Source of the DNA: Exiguobacterium oxidotolerans JCM 12280
GTDB taxonomy: Bacteria; Bacillota; Bacilli; Exiguobacteriales; Exiguobacteriaceae
Reading direction: 5' to 3'
DNA length: 64,000 nucleotides
Assembly: GCF_000702625.1 (NCBI RefSeq)
Contig: NZ_JNIS01000001.1
Coordinates: forward strand, 1,312,501-1,376,500
Positions 40,540 to 49,669 of this stretch are shown here, in pieces. The position numbers and the translations under genes are program-made. Within the stretch, counting starts at the first letter, position 1. Each line of letters opens with the position of its first letter. The notes under the pieces were generated by a model. It ran no database searches. It was not told where the DNA came from and saw only the letters and a program-made list of their open reading frames with translations.

Positions 40540-41655
40540 TTATTTCGTCGTTTGTTTGATTGGGAACCAGCCTGGACGGCTAATAATTCCTTGCCATAGT
40601 GCATCTGGCATCACGAGTTCTTCTTGTGTTGTTGGATCAAGTTCTGTCCGAATCGAAGCGACGTCTCCTGCTTCGACTTTTTCGACCCAGTTCGGTTCCA
40701 TGATCAATTCACGACCGAGTGCGACGAGTGGCACTTCTGTTAAGGCACGTTCGACTTCTTCTGGTGTGTGGAGTGATCCGACACCGATGACTGGAACCTG
40801 TTGTCCAACACGCTCTTGAACGAGTGTGATTGGCGAACGTGTTTCGTTTTCATCACGAATCGAACCAGCAAAGAAGTCCATGACGGAGACATGAAGGTAG
40901 TCGAGGTCTTTTTTCGCAAGAACGTCGACGAGCTGCATTGTGTCTTCTAGTGTAATCCCTGGGTTTTCGATTTCTTCTGGTGAGAAGCGATATCCGACGA
41001 TGAACGATGGATCTTGTTTTGCGACCGCTTCGACTGCATCAACGACAGCAAGTGGGAATGCCAAACGTTTTTCAAGGCTTCCTCCCCATTTGTCATCACG
41101 ACGGTTTGAGTGTGGTGAGACGAATTGTTGAATCAAGTACGTATTGGCACCATGAATTTCAACACCATCAAATCCAGCTTCCATCGCGCGACGTGTCGCT
41201 TGACCGAATGCTTCGATGATAGCTTCGACTTCTTCTGCTTCGAGCGCACGTGGTGTCATGGCGCCTTCACGTTCTGGTGCTACAGCACTCGCACTGACCG
41301 TCTGCCCGCCAACGAGTTCTGGTGGTGCCATCCGACCTGCGTGGAAAATTTGAAGAATCGCTTTTGCGCCTTGGTCTTGAATCGTTGTCGCGAGGCGTTT
41401 TAAGCTTGGAATGAGTTCATCGCGCTCTGCGCCGAATTCATTTGGGAAACCTTGCCCGTCTGCCGTGACGTTGGCACACGCTGTGATGACTGCACCGACC
41501 CCACCTGAACGCGCTGCATAATAAGCGAGTTCCACTTCCGAAACTTCACCGTTCTCTTCTGCCGCATAGTTTGTCATCGGCGCCATCATGACGCGGTTTT
41601 TCAATGTCACTCCGTTTGGAAGTGTAAACGTATCAAACATTTTTTCATTAGCCAT
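40540..41655 (-). CDS. old yellow enzyme family NADH:flavin oxidoreductase
   Basis: A 371-residue FMN TIM-barrel protein. It starts with FDTFTLPNGVTLKNRVMMAP, has ILQIFHAGRMAPPELVGGQT, the catalytic-site DGVEIHGANTYLIQQFVSPH and SNRRDDKWGGSLEKRLAFPL, and the C-terminal phosphate site VGSLHTPEEVERALTE then LVALGRELI. It is in the NemA/YqiG-like group, reducing electron-poor alkenes or nitro compounds with NAD(P)H. The native substrate is unknown. AGGAGG is ten bases before the ATG. Confidence 0.92.
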   Translation of the reverse strand: MANEKMFDTFTLPNGVTLKNRVMMAPMTNYAAEENGEVSEVELAYYAARSGGVGAVITACANVTADGQGFPNEFGAERDELIPSLKRLATTIQDQGAKAILQIFHAGRMAPPELVGGQTVSASAVAPEREGAMTPRALEAEEVEAIIEAFGQATRRAMEAGFDGVEIHGANTYLIQQFVSPHSNRRDDKWGGSLEKRLAFPLAVVDAVEAVAKQDPSFIVGYRFSPEEIENPGITLEDTMQLVDVLAKKDLDYLHVSVMDFFAGSIRDENETRSPITLVQERVGQQVPVIGVGSLHTPEEVERALTEVPLVALGRELIMEPNWVEKVEAGDVASIRTELDPTTQEELVMPDALWQGIISRPGWFPIKQTTK

Positions 41656-41756
41656 TGAAACATATCCTCCTCTGAAATCTTAACTTGAATATCGTCAGTA
41701 TACGCTCGGCCTTTTCAAAATGCCTAATGATGTGCTTAGCCAATCTGCTTGCTTGT

Positions 41757-43865
41757 TCAGTGCCACTTCGTTTGGCGTTTCCGTCGACCGCCCGGCCACC
41801 ACCAGTTCCAGTGTCCGAATAACTTCATCAAGGCTGGAACTAACAGCATCCGAACGATCGTCGCATCGATGAAAATCGCAAGTGCAATCCCGACACCGAG
41901 TTGCTTAATCGGGCTGACGCCGGTGAAGGCAAATGCTCCCGTGACGACAATCATGATCAAAGCAGCCGATGTGATGATTTTACTTGTCTTCGCAAGTCCC
42001 ATTTCGGTTGCGACATCATTGTCTCCCGTCTCGTCATAATATTCCTCCATCCGGGAAACCAAGAACACTTCATAGTCCATCGATAGACCGAATACAAGTG
42101 AAAAGATGAAGACCGGAGTCAAAATGCCAATCGTTTCTGCCGGAAAAACGAGTCCTGATTCAAATAGAATCACGAGCAATCCGAATGTCGCCCCAAGACT
42201 GAGTAGGTTCATCAAAATCGCTTTAATCGGAATTAAGATCGAACGAAAGGCAATCAATAAAATCAAGAATGTAGCAAGTAACACGACACTGAGCGCAAGC
42301 GGCATCTTGTCATAAATCTCATCATAGATTTCTTGATTGAATGCAGCCGGTCCGCCAATCGTATAGCCCATTTCCCGGACTTTCCTGACCCAGTCCTGTG
42401 AAGCCTGATCACCGGGGTCCCCGACTAAATTCACGTTCACACGGGCGACGTCCGCGTCAAACGCTATCCAAGGGGTCAGCTGCTGTTTCGCTTGTTCGAC
42501 TTGCACGGCTTGCTCCAAATCAAGTCCATTCTGCTCCGCTAAGGTCGCGCCGGAAATCACGTCTTTGACACCGCTATCTGCTTGAAAATTTCGTGTCGCG
42601 TCCTCGAGACGACGGAGTCCTGCTTCAGACGAAAAGTCCCCCTCGACTAAGACGACTGCGTCGGTCCCGTCATCCCCAAACTTTTTTTCCCATGACTCAA
42701 ACGCGAGCCGTGATGCATAGTCTTCCGGCAGGGCACTCGCTTGCGGGATATTCAACTCAAGATCACGCAATGGAATCAAACACGGGACGAGTAATATCAG
42801 TGAAAAAATCGTAATCGCAACAGGACGCTTCATGACGAAGCGCGCCAGATTCCGCCAGCGTCGTTCACCACGATCCGAGCCGGACTTAAAGATCCGTCCT
42901 TTTTCTAATCCTGTACCGAACAGTGCGAGTAAGGCGGGGAGTAACGTGATGGCACTAATGACGGCACCCAGTACAGAGACGAGCGTCCCGATCGCGACAG
43001 CTTGAAAGACATCGACGTCAATCACTAATAGACCGGCGAGCCCGACAAAGACGCAAATCCCAGAAAATAAAATCGAACGACCGGCTGTCGCGACAGAGAC
43101 TTCTGCTGCCCGCGCAATCGAATACCCTTTGCCCTGTTCCTCTCGAAAACGATTGACGTAGAGCAGTGAAAAATCGATTCCGAGCGCGAGTGAAATCATC
43201 GCGACGGCATTCAGGACAAAAATCGATAATTCTTGTTGACCCGCAACAAAATAGAGAGTCCCGGCACCGAAGATGAAGGTAACGAGTCCCATGATGAGCG
43301 GTAAGACAGCTGCCAAGGGTGTCCCAAAGACGATAAGTAAGACAAGTAAAGCCGCTGGAACACCAATCAACTCTGCGCGAACTAAGTCATTTTTCGAGGC
43401 CGTGTTCAAGTCGTCGACGATCAGTGGTTCGCCAGTCAGTCGGACAGACACGTCATTCGGAACATCTACTTTATTTTCGACGGCTTTCGTCCATTTCTGT
43501 TCAATATCGGGGGTCCCGACCGTAAGATATCCTTTGCCGTCCCGAATCGCTTGTGGATTTTCGGTTGGTCCAACGACCTGCCCGACTCCTTTAATGTCAC
43601 GAAACAACGTGACATGCCGCGTCATTTCCTTACGAATCGTTGGTTCATCCCCTTCAAACAAGACGATGATTTGATGCGGGTCTTGCTTAAATTCTTGTTC
43701 TAACACTTGCTCCACTTGTTGAAATTCCCCGTCACGGGTGAAGCCGTTCCCTTTTAATTGATCGGGTAACTGAAGGGCGAAATACCCAAGGACAATCAGT
43801 GCAATCAACCAGACGAGACTGATGCTTTTTCGAAAGCGAACAATCTTCTGACCAAGACGTTCCAT
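41757..43865 (-). CDS. MMPL family RND-type transporter
   Basis: A 702-residue protein with two repeats of a large external loop followed by a bundle of hydrophobic segments (about twelve in all). IVLNAVAMISLALGIDFSLLY followed by VNRFREEQG and VFSLVFGLSMDYEVFLVSRM hold the conserved MMPL acidic residue motifs (GIDF, SMDYE). It resembles B. subtilis YdfJ/YdgH. Cargo is unknown; export of lipids or toxic compounds is typical. A GGGGGAG site precedes the ATG. A 14-bp perfect hairpin lies between it and the upstream gene. Confidence 0.9.
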   Translation of the reverse strand: MERLGQKIVRFRKSISLVWLIALIVLGYFALQLPDQLKGNGFTRDGEFQQVEQVLEQEFKQDPHQIIVLFEGDEPTIRKEMTRHVTLFRDIKGVGQVVGPTENPQAIRDGKGYLTVGTPDIEQKWTKAVENKVDVPNDVSVRLTGEPLIVDDLNTASKNDLVRAELIGVPAALLVLLIVFGTPLAAVLPLIMGLVTFIFGAGTLYFVAGQQELSIFVLNAVAMISLALGIDFSLLYVNRFREEQGKGYSIARAAEVSVATAGRSILFSGICVFVGLAGLLVIDVDVFQAVAIGTLVSVLGAVISAITLLPALLALFGTGLEKGRIFKSGSDRGERRWRNLARFVMKRPVAITIFSLILLVPCLIPLRDLELNIPQASALPEDYASRLAFESWEKKFGDDGTDAVVLVEGDFSSEAGLRRLEDATRNFQADSGVKDVISGATLAEQNGLDLEQAVQVEQAKQQLTPWIAFDADVARVNVNLVGDPGDQASQDWVRKVREMGYTIGGPAAFNQEIYDEIYDKMPLALSVVLLATFLILLIAFRSILIPIKAILMNLLSLGATFGLLVILFESGLVFPAETIGILTPVFIFSLVFGLSMDYEVFLVSRMEEYYDETGDNDVATEMGLAKTSKIITSAALIMIVVTGAFAFTGVSPIKQLGVGIALAIFIDATIVRMLLVPALMKLFGHWNWWWPGGRRKRQTKWH

Positions 43866-43892
43866 CTGTCGACTCCCCCTTTTGTGTATACA

Positions 43893-43933
43893 GTAAACAC
43901 ATCCTTCGTACGATCGACAAAGGATGTGTTTAC
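43893..43933 (-). other. long hairpin between the hypothetical gene and the MMPL gene
   Basis: GTAAACACATCCTT pairs perfectly with AAGGATGTGTTTAC around a 13-base loop, and includes the stop codon of the upstream minus-strand gene. No T run follows on the minus strand, so it is not a standard terminator; it may stabilise or separate the messages. Confidence 0.6.
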
Positions 43934-44730
43934 GTCTTGTGAAAAATTTGAACCCACGTGTTTCCGAAATTCGGTGACGTCGAAACGATTGCTAGTCGCC
44001 TTGCCTGTTCGTCAAGCAACAGACTTTTTAACAAGACGGACGACTGACACCCTTCAAATTTAAACTTTAATTGTTTGTTCTCATAGAGATAAAATCGTGT
44101 CGCATCCGTGACAGAAAACAACTGTTTCTGACTATCGACGAGTGAATATTCTTCATAGTCCGAGAACGGGATGACTTGTTCTTCGTGCTTGACCGCATCC
44201 CAAATGACGTATCGCGTCTGATCGGGATCGTATGAGATGATTGTCGCCGGCGCAATAAATCGTTCGAACGTCAATTGTTCATTGTATCCACGCTCGACGA
44301 TGCGCCCTAATAAAGGGGCTTCGTCATAGTCTGAAAAAGTTCCTGCTTCCGTCATCAAATCAAAGCGGACGATATCCGTTTCCGCTGCGTATAAGAACAG
44401 TTGATTGCCACTCCACTCATACAGGTTACTAAACCAAGCATCCGCCCAGATATCCGGGCGATTCATATATGTTATCTGACCATTCTTTAAATCAAGTAAT
44501 CCGAAGACAATCGTTTCTTCGAAGACGATGAACGCACGACTTCCATTCGGTTCGAGGTACCACGTGAATGGAACATAAGCACAGGCTGTTTCCCAAACTA
44601 TTTTTAAATCTGCATCGCATTTCGTAAATCCTCCTTGCTCTCGAAACAAGACGAATTCCTCTCCTACTCGTTCAAATAACGATACCGATTCATGGAGCAA
44701 CAGCTCAGCCGCTGGTTTATACATATACAT
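43930..44730 (-). CDS. hypothetical protein, beta-propeller-like
   Basis: A 266-residue soluble protein that I do not recognise. It is built of short hydrophobic strands separated by turns (RAFIVFEETIVFGLLDLKNG, LYEWSGNQLFLYAAETDIVR, RYVIWDAVKHEEQVIPFSDY, RRLAIVSTSPNFGNTWVQIF), a pattern like a WD/Kelch-type propeller. No signal peptide. AGGAGG lies nine bases before the ATG at 44730; a GTG three bases earlier is the alternative start. Confidence 0.65.
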   Translation of the reverse strand: MYMYKPAAELLLHESVSLFERVGEEFVLFREQGGFTKCDADLKIVWETACAYVPFTWYLEPNGSRAFIVFEETIVFGLLDLKNGQITYMNRPDIWADAWFSNLYEWSGNQLFLYAAETDIVRFDLMTEAGTFSDYDEAPLLGRIVERGYNEQLTFERFIAPATIISYDPDQTRYVIWDAVKHEEQVIPFSDYEEYSLVDSQKQLFSVTDATRFYLYENKQLKFKFEGCQSSVLLKSLLLDEQARRLAIVSTSPNFGNTWVQIFHKT

Positions 44731-44838
44731 CACTTCCTACCTCCTACGGTATCAACCTTCTTGATTTCTAGCTACTGTCGATGCGCTCGCATTGTATGTC
44801 TTGTATACTAGAACCAATCATCAAAAGGAGGATCTTTC

Positions 44839-45012
44839 ATGAAACCATTACAACTTTCTGCTGATACGGCAGTCGAGCTCGCGAAGCGGCTGAATGTACC
44901 ACTCGAACAATTGATGCATATGCCGCGTCACATCTTAATCCAAAAGTTAGTCGAACTCGAGAGCGAACAAGCGGATGCTACAACTGAATCAAGTGATGAG
45001 GAGACAAACTAA
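44839..45012 (+). CDS. YycC-like small protein
   Basis: A 57-residue protein reading MKPLQLSADTAVELAKRLNV and then PLEQLMHMPRHILIQKLVEL, with an acidic tail (ESSDEETN). This is close to the YycC family of Bacillales small proteins of unknown function. AAAGGAGG is correctly placed before the ATG, and the coding region ends just before a terminator. Confidence 0.75.
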   Translation: MKPLQLSADTAVELAKRLNVPLEQLMHMPRHILIQKLVELESEQADATTESSDEETN

Positions 45013-45048
45013 GCCCCACTTCTGATAAGTCGCACTCCAATCCGTACG

Positions 45049-45077
45049 AAAAAAAGAGGCACTAGGCCTCTTTTTTT
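45049..45077. terminator. bidirectional terminator
   Basis: AAAAAAGAGGC / GCCTCTTTTTTT with loop ACTAG, between the convergent yycC-like and M50 genes. Confidence 0.85.
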
Positions 45078-45558
45078 ACGCTTGCGGATTATACTCCGAC
45101 TTGCCGTACCGAAAGACATTGACGATCGCTTTGCCATCACTCGGATATCCATTCGGATGATCAATCGGAAAGAGTGAAAAGAAAACAAAGTAGAAGGAGA
45201 AATAAGCGAACTGATACGTAAAGATCGATGCTTCGAATACTCCAGCATAAATCAATCCGTTGACGATTAAAATACCTGCAACGTTCGCTAACGAACCACC
45301 CAAATACACCATGATGTTCGTAAATTTATTTTCATGCCGGAGTGCCTCATACTGGCACCAGCCATCCCAAAAGTAAATTCGATTCAAACGAATCGGTCCG
45401 ACACGTACCAATGACTTGCCTGATCCAATATTGATTTCCATGTTTCCTCCGAACAATCGTGCGAAGAAATAATGCCCCATTTCATGAATTAATGTCACAA
45501 TCGGTAATAACAGAAAAAACGATAAGAAAAATTTCCAGATATCATCAAATCCAAACAT
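45076..45558 (-). CDS. small M50-like membrane metalloprotease
   Basis: A 160-residue membrane protein. The zinc-binding HExxH is in LIHEMGHYFFARLFGG, and a second motif with the expected acidic residue is in NGYPSDGKAIVNVFRYGK. Four hydrophobic segments are seen. It is much shorter than the S2P-type protein encoded at 37138 and may be a peptidase-like protein of unknown substrate. GGGAG precedes the ATG by seven bases. Confidence 0.75.
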   Translation of the reverse strand: MFGFDDIWKFFLSFFLLLPIVTLIHEMGHYFFARLFGGNMEINIGSGKSLVRVGPIRLNRIYFWDGWCQYEALRHENKFTNIMVYLGGSLANVAGILIVNGLIYAGVFEASIFTYQFAYFSFYFVFFSLFPIDHPNGYPSDGKAIVNVFRYGKSEYNPQA

Positions 45559-45695
45559 GCTGACGCTCCCTTTCAGAAAACTAATCCTCTAAATACTACT
45601 TAATCTATTTTCCCGCATCAGATGAATTAAAACTGGATTATCTAAAAAGAATTAATACGAAAAGATGACAGCCGCAACGCGACTGCCATACTAGG

Positions 45696-47705
45696 TTACT
45701 CTTTTTTCCGACGTTTGTTTGCTGCGTACAAAAGACCGATGATCGTCAATGCCGTGCCACCCGCGACCGCATACTTTTTATAGTCTGCTTTTCGCTCGGC
45801 CACTACGGTCGTCGTCAGTGCCGGAATCAATAATTCTCGTTCCTCGTGCAGACGAGGCGCATGGATTTTGACTGCCCCGTTTTCGACAAGCACTTCGAAC
45901 TCACCACTTGGCAATTCAATCGTTACGTCTTCATCTGTCGCATTATGATAGACACGTTGACGCTCGACGTAACCTTCATATGTCCGCTTCAGCTCATATG
46001 CAATGATGCCTTCCCCTTCTTCTAGAAAGCGGAGATGTTTGCGAATCATCGCTGTATTTTCAAGACGGAACATCGGATATTGACGGCGCATCGCAATCAA
46101 CCCTTTGACATATTCAACGGAAGAACTGAATGTCTCTGCCCGTTCATAATCGAGTCGATTCACGACTTCTCCCGCATTGAAGCTATCACGAATCCCATCC
46201 TTCGTCCGGAAGAACTCTTGACCCGCGTGGAGGAAGGGAATCCCTTGTCCCGTCAAAATGATTGCATTGGCAAGCATTTGACGTTTGCGTCGTACTTCGT
46301 CCGTATCCTCCGGGCGTGAGACAGAGAGCTTGTCCCAAACTGTTAAGTCGTCATGTGCTTCGACATAGGAGACGACTTGGTTCGGCTCATCCGCAAAGCC
46401 TTGCGACGACACGTTTCCAGCAATCCCGCGCTTGACTTCATTCGTCCGATCGAATGCACCGCTGATGAAGCCGCGGTCCTCCGGTGTTTGGACATCTCCT
46501 TTTAACCCGTCACGTAAGCCGTTATTGAAGTGTGCAATCCCCGGCATCTGCGAGGCATTGAAATAGTTCGCTTTTTGATCGAGCGGTAACGGTGTATCTA
46601 AATCCCAGCCTTCACCGATGATTAAAATCGACGGGTCGATTCGATCGAGTGCATGACGAACTTGGTTCATCGTTTCGATATCGTGGAGTCCCATCAAGTC
46701 GAACCGGAATCCGTCGAGATGATACTCTTTTGCCCAGTACGTCACGCAATCGATGATGAACTTCCGCATCATGAAACGCTCAGAAGCTGTATCATTTCCG
46801 CAGAAACTGCCGTTTGAAAGGGTTCCATCCGCTTCCTGGCGATAAAAATAACCTGGTACGAATTGACCGAGCGGCACCTTGTCCGCATCATACGTATGAT
46901 TGAAGACGACATCCATGATGACTCGGATTCCACGGTCGTGCAGTGCTTGGACCAATTCTTTGAGCTCACGGATGCGTGCTTTTGGATCATCTGCATTTGA
47001 TGCATAGGAGCCTTCCGGTGCAAAGAAATTGACCGGATCGTATCCCCAGTTGTAATTGTCCGGATCGTTTGGTGCTGCTTCGTTGACCGAACCGAAATCA
47101 TAGATAGGAAGTAATTGGACGTGCGTCACACCTAAATCAGCTAAGTAGTCGAGTCCCGTCAATCCACCATTTTTCGTCCGCGTACCTGCTTCCGTCAATC
47201 CGCGGAACGTACCTCGTTCGACCACACCACTCGCCGGATGACTTGTCGCGTCGCGAACGTTCAACTCATAAATGACAGCATCTTGTGACGAATGGAACAT
47301 CGGTCGCTCCTCAATCCAACGGTCCGGTTGTACGCTGGACGGATCGATTAAAGCACCACGCTTTCCGTTCGTTCCGACTGCTTTTGCATAAGGGTCGACC
47401 GCTTCGACTTTCTGACCGTCGACGATGGCTTGAAATGTATAAAAATAACCTTCATACACAGCACGATCGAGTTCTGCGACGAATGTCCCCCGTTCAGCGG
47501 CTGACAGTTCGACTTCCTCTACTTTTCTTGCACGCAGCGTCCGGTACAGACGGATGACCACACGTTCCGCCGTCGGTGCCCACAATCGAACACGAATCGT
47601 CGTCTCTTCAAAAGTCGCACCCAAGTCCATTCCTCTATAGGCATAACGCTCATCCATCTCCTTTGGCGTGAGCGTCAACATATCTGCTGTTTGTTTCAAA
47701 GCCAT
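45696..47705 (-). CDS. pulA: type I pullulanase with C-terminal membrane segment
   Basis: A 669-residue GH13 debranching enzyme. Residues about 30-130 form a CBM48-like domain (GATFEETTIRVRLWAPTAER). The type I pullulanase marker YNWGYDP is present, followed by VIMDVVFNHTYD, the nucleophile region GFRFDLMGLHDIETM, the acid IIGEGWD and the VSYVEAHDDLTVWD motif. It hydrolyses alpha-1,6 branches. There is no N-terminal signal peptide, but the last residues form a hydrophobic segment (YAVAGGTALTIIGLLYAAN) followed by KRRKKE, which is unusual and suggests a tail anchor. An AAGGGG site lies close to the ATG. Confidence 0.92.
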   Translation of the reverse strand: MALKQTADMLTLTPKEMDERYAYRGMDLGATFEETTIRVRLWAPTAERVVIRLYRTLRARKVEEVELSAAERGTFVAELDRAVYEGYFYTFQAIVDGQKVEAVDPYAKAVGTNGKRGALIDPSSVQPDRWIEERPMFHSSQDAVIYELNVRDATSHPASGVVERGTFRGLTEAGTRTKNGGLTGLDYLADLGVTHVQLLPIYDFGSVNEAAPNDPDNYNWGYDPVNFFAPEGSYASNADDPKARIRELKELVQALHDRGIRVIMDVVFNHTYDADKVPLGQFVPGYFYRQEADGTLSNGSFCGNDTASERFMMRKFIIDCVTYWAKEYHLDGFRFDLMGLHDIETMNQVRHALDRIDPSILIIGEGWDLDTPLPLDQKANYFNASQMPGIAHFNNGLRDGLKGDVQTPEDRGFISGAFDRTNEVKRGIAGNVSSQGFADEPNQVVSYVEAHDDLTVWDKLSVSRPEDTDEVRRKRQMLANAIILTGQGIPFLHAGQEFFRTKDGIRDSFNAGEVVNRLDYERAETFSSSVEYVKGLIAMRRQYPMFRLENTAMIRKHLRFLEEGEGIIAYELKRTYEGYVERQRVYHNATDEDVTIELPSGEFEVLVENGAVKIHAPRLHEERELLIPALTTTVVAERKADYKKYAVAGGTALTIIGLLYAANKRRKKE

Positions 47706-47811
47706 GCACCCCTTTCATTTCATGGTATTCATTATAACAAAATTTCAAAGTGGTGGACGCTTCCGCTGTTCCTCTCTAAAATAGAGAATAGAACGAAAGG
47801 GGAGATGCCAT

Positions 47812-48306
47812 ATGGCAGCAAAAGATAATTCATTTGATATCGTGTCACAAATCAACATCGAGGAAGTCAAAAACGCGATGCAAGTCGCACTGAAGGAAAT
47901 TACGAACCGCTTTGATTTTAAAGGTTCGAAGAGTGACATGAAACTTGAGAAAGAGGATTTAATCCTTATCTCAGATGACGACTTCAAACTCGACCAAGTC
48001 AAAGACGTCTTGACGACGAAGTTGATTAAACGTGAAGTTCCAACCAAAAACTTGCAGTATGAAAAAGTCGAACAAGCAGCCGGGAATACGGTGCGTCAAC
48101 GTGTCATCCTAAAAAGCGGAATCGACCGTGATGATGCGAAAAAAATCAACAATGCCGTCAAAGAATCCAAATTAAAAGTCAAAACACAAATCCAAGATGA
48201 CCAAATCCGTGTCACTGCTAAATCACGTGATGACTTGCAACAAGTCATGCAGATCGTCCGTGAGTTACCATTATCGGTCGACGTCCAGTTCATCAATTTC
48301 CGTTAA
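47812..48306 (+). CDS. YajQ family nucleotide-binding protein (UPF0234)
   Basis: A 164-residue protein: [20 protein letters not shown], then [20 protein letters not shown], and [20 protein letters not shown] at the C-terminus. This is the full YajQ family pattern. Members bind c-di-GMP or tRNA/other nucleotides in different bacteria; the role in Bacillota is not settled. AAAGGGGAG precedes the ATG. The gene is followed by a terminator and a repeat element. Confidence 0.92.
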   Translation: MAAKDNSFDIVSQINIEEVKNAMQVALKEITNRFDFKGSKSDMKLEKEDLILISDDDFKLDQVKDVLTTKLIKREVPTKNLQYEKVEQAAGNTVRQRVILKSGIDRDDAKKINNAVKESKLKVKTQIQDDQIRVTAKSRDDLQQVMQIVRELPLSVDVQFINFR

Positions 48307-48310
48307 GCAT

Positions 48311-48347
48311 AAAAAATCCCTTTCTCCAAGTCGGAGGAAGGGATTTT
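48311..48347. terminator. terminator after yajQ, left direct copy
   Basis: AATCCCTTTCTCC / GGAGGAAGGGATT, loop AAGTC, with A and T tracts. The 32 bases at 48314-48345 recur at 48731-48762 with one change. Confidence 0.85.
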
Positions 48348-48350
48348 AGC

Positions 48351-48724
48351 GTGTAGACAAACTCTTATGAAGCGTGAAGAGAGACAATCCGTCGCGCTTC
48401 CCTGTCTCGCCTCGTTTTCAAAGCGGCAATCTTCCGCGCCGCTACAGCAAAGCTGCAGGGTCGCGACCGATTGCTTTTCGCGGTTCTAAGCGATTCGAGA
48501 CGGATTGCGCCCTAAACCGTCTGCATGACTGGCTTTCCGTCATAGTGTTACCTAAAAGCGTCACGTTTCGTTGACTCCTGCGGGGAAAAGTGCGTTTTTA
48601 ACGCACGTTCAGAGGTAGCCAAGACCCTGCTCGTTGTCCGTGGGGATCAAGGAGCAACGGCTTGCACCTCGCCCGAGGAAAGCAACGAAACAGGCACTCG
48701 ATTTTCCGATAGCACGTTGTCTAA
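48351..48724 (+). repeat. structured interspersed repeat, copy B
   Basis: About 374 bases bounded by imperfect inverted ends GTGTAGACAA and TTGTCTAAA. The left half holds GAGACAATCCG, CTTCCCTGTCTCGCCTCGTT, a CTACAGCAAAGCTGCAGGGT hairpin region and GATTCGAGACGGATTGCGCC. The right half has AAAAGCGTCACGTTTCGTTG, GACTCCTGCGGGGAAAAGTG, GCGTTTTTAACGC and CCTCGCCCGAGGAAAGCAAC. No protein is encoded. It lies between the convergent yajQ and hydroxybutyrate dehydrogenase genes, with a terminator copy on each side. Confidence 0.85.
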
Positions 48725-48730
48725 AGTCTG

Positions 48731-48762
48731 AAATCCCTTTCTCCAAGTCAGAGGAAGGGATT
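48731..48762. terminator. terminator before the hydroxybutyrate dehydrogenase gene, right direct copy
   Basis: 31 of 32 bases identical to 48314-48345; the single G-to-A change falls in the stem just after the loop. Confidence 0.8.
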
Positions 48763-48771
48763 CGTTTATGC

Positions 48772-49554
48772 TCATTGCGCTGTATATCCACCATCAAGGA
48801 CGACGGCTTGTCCTGTCACGCCAGCTGCTTTATCACTTGATAAGAAAATCGCGTAGTCGGCAATTTCTTTTACTTGCAACAAACGCTGTTGTGGCACAAG
48901 CGGATAAATGACTTCTTCTAAGACAGACTCAAGCGGTACGTTCCGCGTTTCAGCGAGTGAAGATAGCTGTTTTTGGACGAGTGGTGTATCGACGTAACCC
49001 GGGCAAATCGCATTGACCGTAATACCGGACGTCGCCCCTTCGAGTGCTGCGACTTTCGTTAAGCCAATCACACCATGCTTCGCACTGTTGTATGCCGCTT
49101 TCCCAGCAAAACCAATTAAACCATTGATGGATGACATGTTGAGAATCCGTCCGAATCCTTGTTCTTTCATGATCGGGAAGACATATTTCGTATAGAGGAA
49201 TGGTGCCCGTAACATGATACTTTGCATCAAATCAAACGTCTCTGTCGAGAAGTCTTCGATGGGTGAGACGTGTTGCATGCCAGCATTATTGATGACGATA
49301 TCAATTTTTCCGTAATGTGCCATCGTCTGTTCGATACTTGTTTTAATCGCCGCTTCACTTGTTACGTCACCTGCAACTGCAAAGGCGTCAAATCCTTTGT
49401 CCGTCAGTGCTGCTGCTGCATTTTTCGCTGCCTGCTCCTGCAAGTCGACAATCACGACCTTAGCGCCTTCTTGCGCAAATTCTTCAGCGATTTCAAGACC
49501 GATTCCACTAGCTGCTCCAGTAATTAACGCTACTTTTCCTTCGAGTTGTTTCAT
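48772..49554 (-). CDS. 3-hydroxybutyrate dehydrogenase (SDR)
   Basis: A 260-residue classical SDR. The cofactor motif ALITGAASGIGLEIAEEFAQ, NNAGMQHVSPIEDF, the SSINGLIGFAGKAAYNSAKH catalytic region (Ser, Tyr, Lys) and NAICPGYVDTPLVQKQL match D-3-hydroxybutyrate dehydrogenases. The H/Q-containing QHVSPIEDF segment is characteristic. The start is ATG 49554, nine bases after AAGGAG; the ATG at 49560 is too close to the site. It is divergent from a LysR gene that may control it. Confidence 0.88.
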   Translation of the reverse strand: MKQLEGKVALITGAASGIGLEIAEEFAQEGAKVVIVDLQEQAAKNAAAALTDKGFDAFAVAGDVTSEAAIKTSIEQTMAHYGKIDIVINNAGMQHVSPIEDFSTETFDLMQSIMLRAPFLYTKYVFPIMKEQGFGRILNMSSINGLIGFAGKAAYNSAKHGVIGLTKVAALEGATSGITVNAICPGYVDTPLVQKQLSSLAETRNVPLESVLEEVIYPLVPQQRLLQVKEIADYAIFLSSDKAAGVTGQAVVLDGGYTAQ

Positions 49555-49669
49555 TTCCATCTACTCCTTCTTTACGGTTTCGCTCCTTTTACTGTACGCT
49601 TACCAAAACAATAATAAAAATGAATCCTTATTATGCTATGTATAACGAATTCGAATAGGAGGATAAAAG

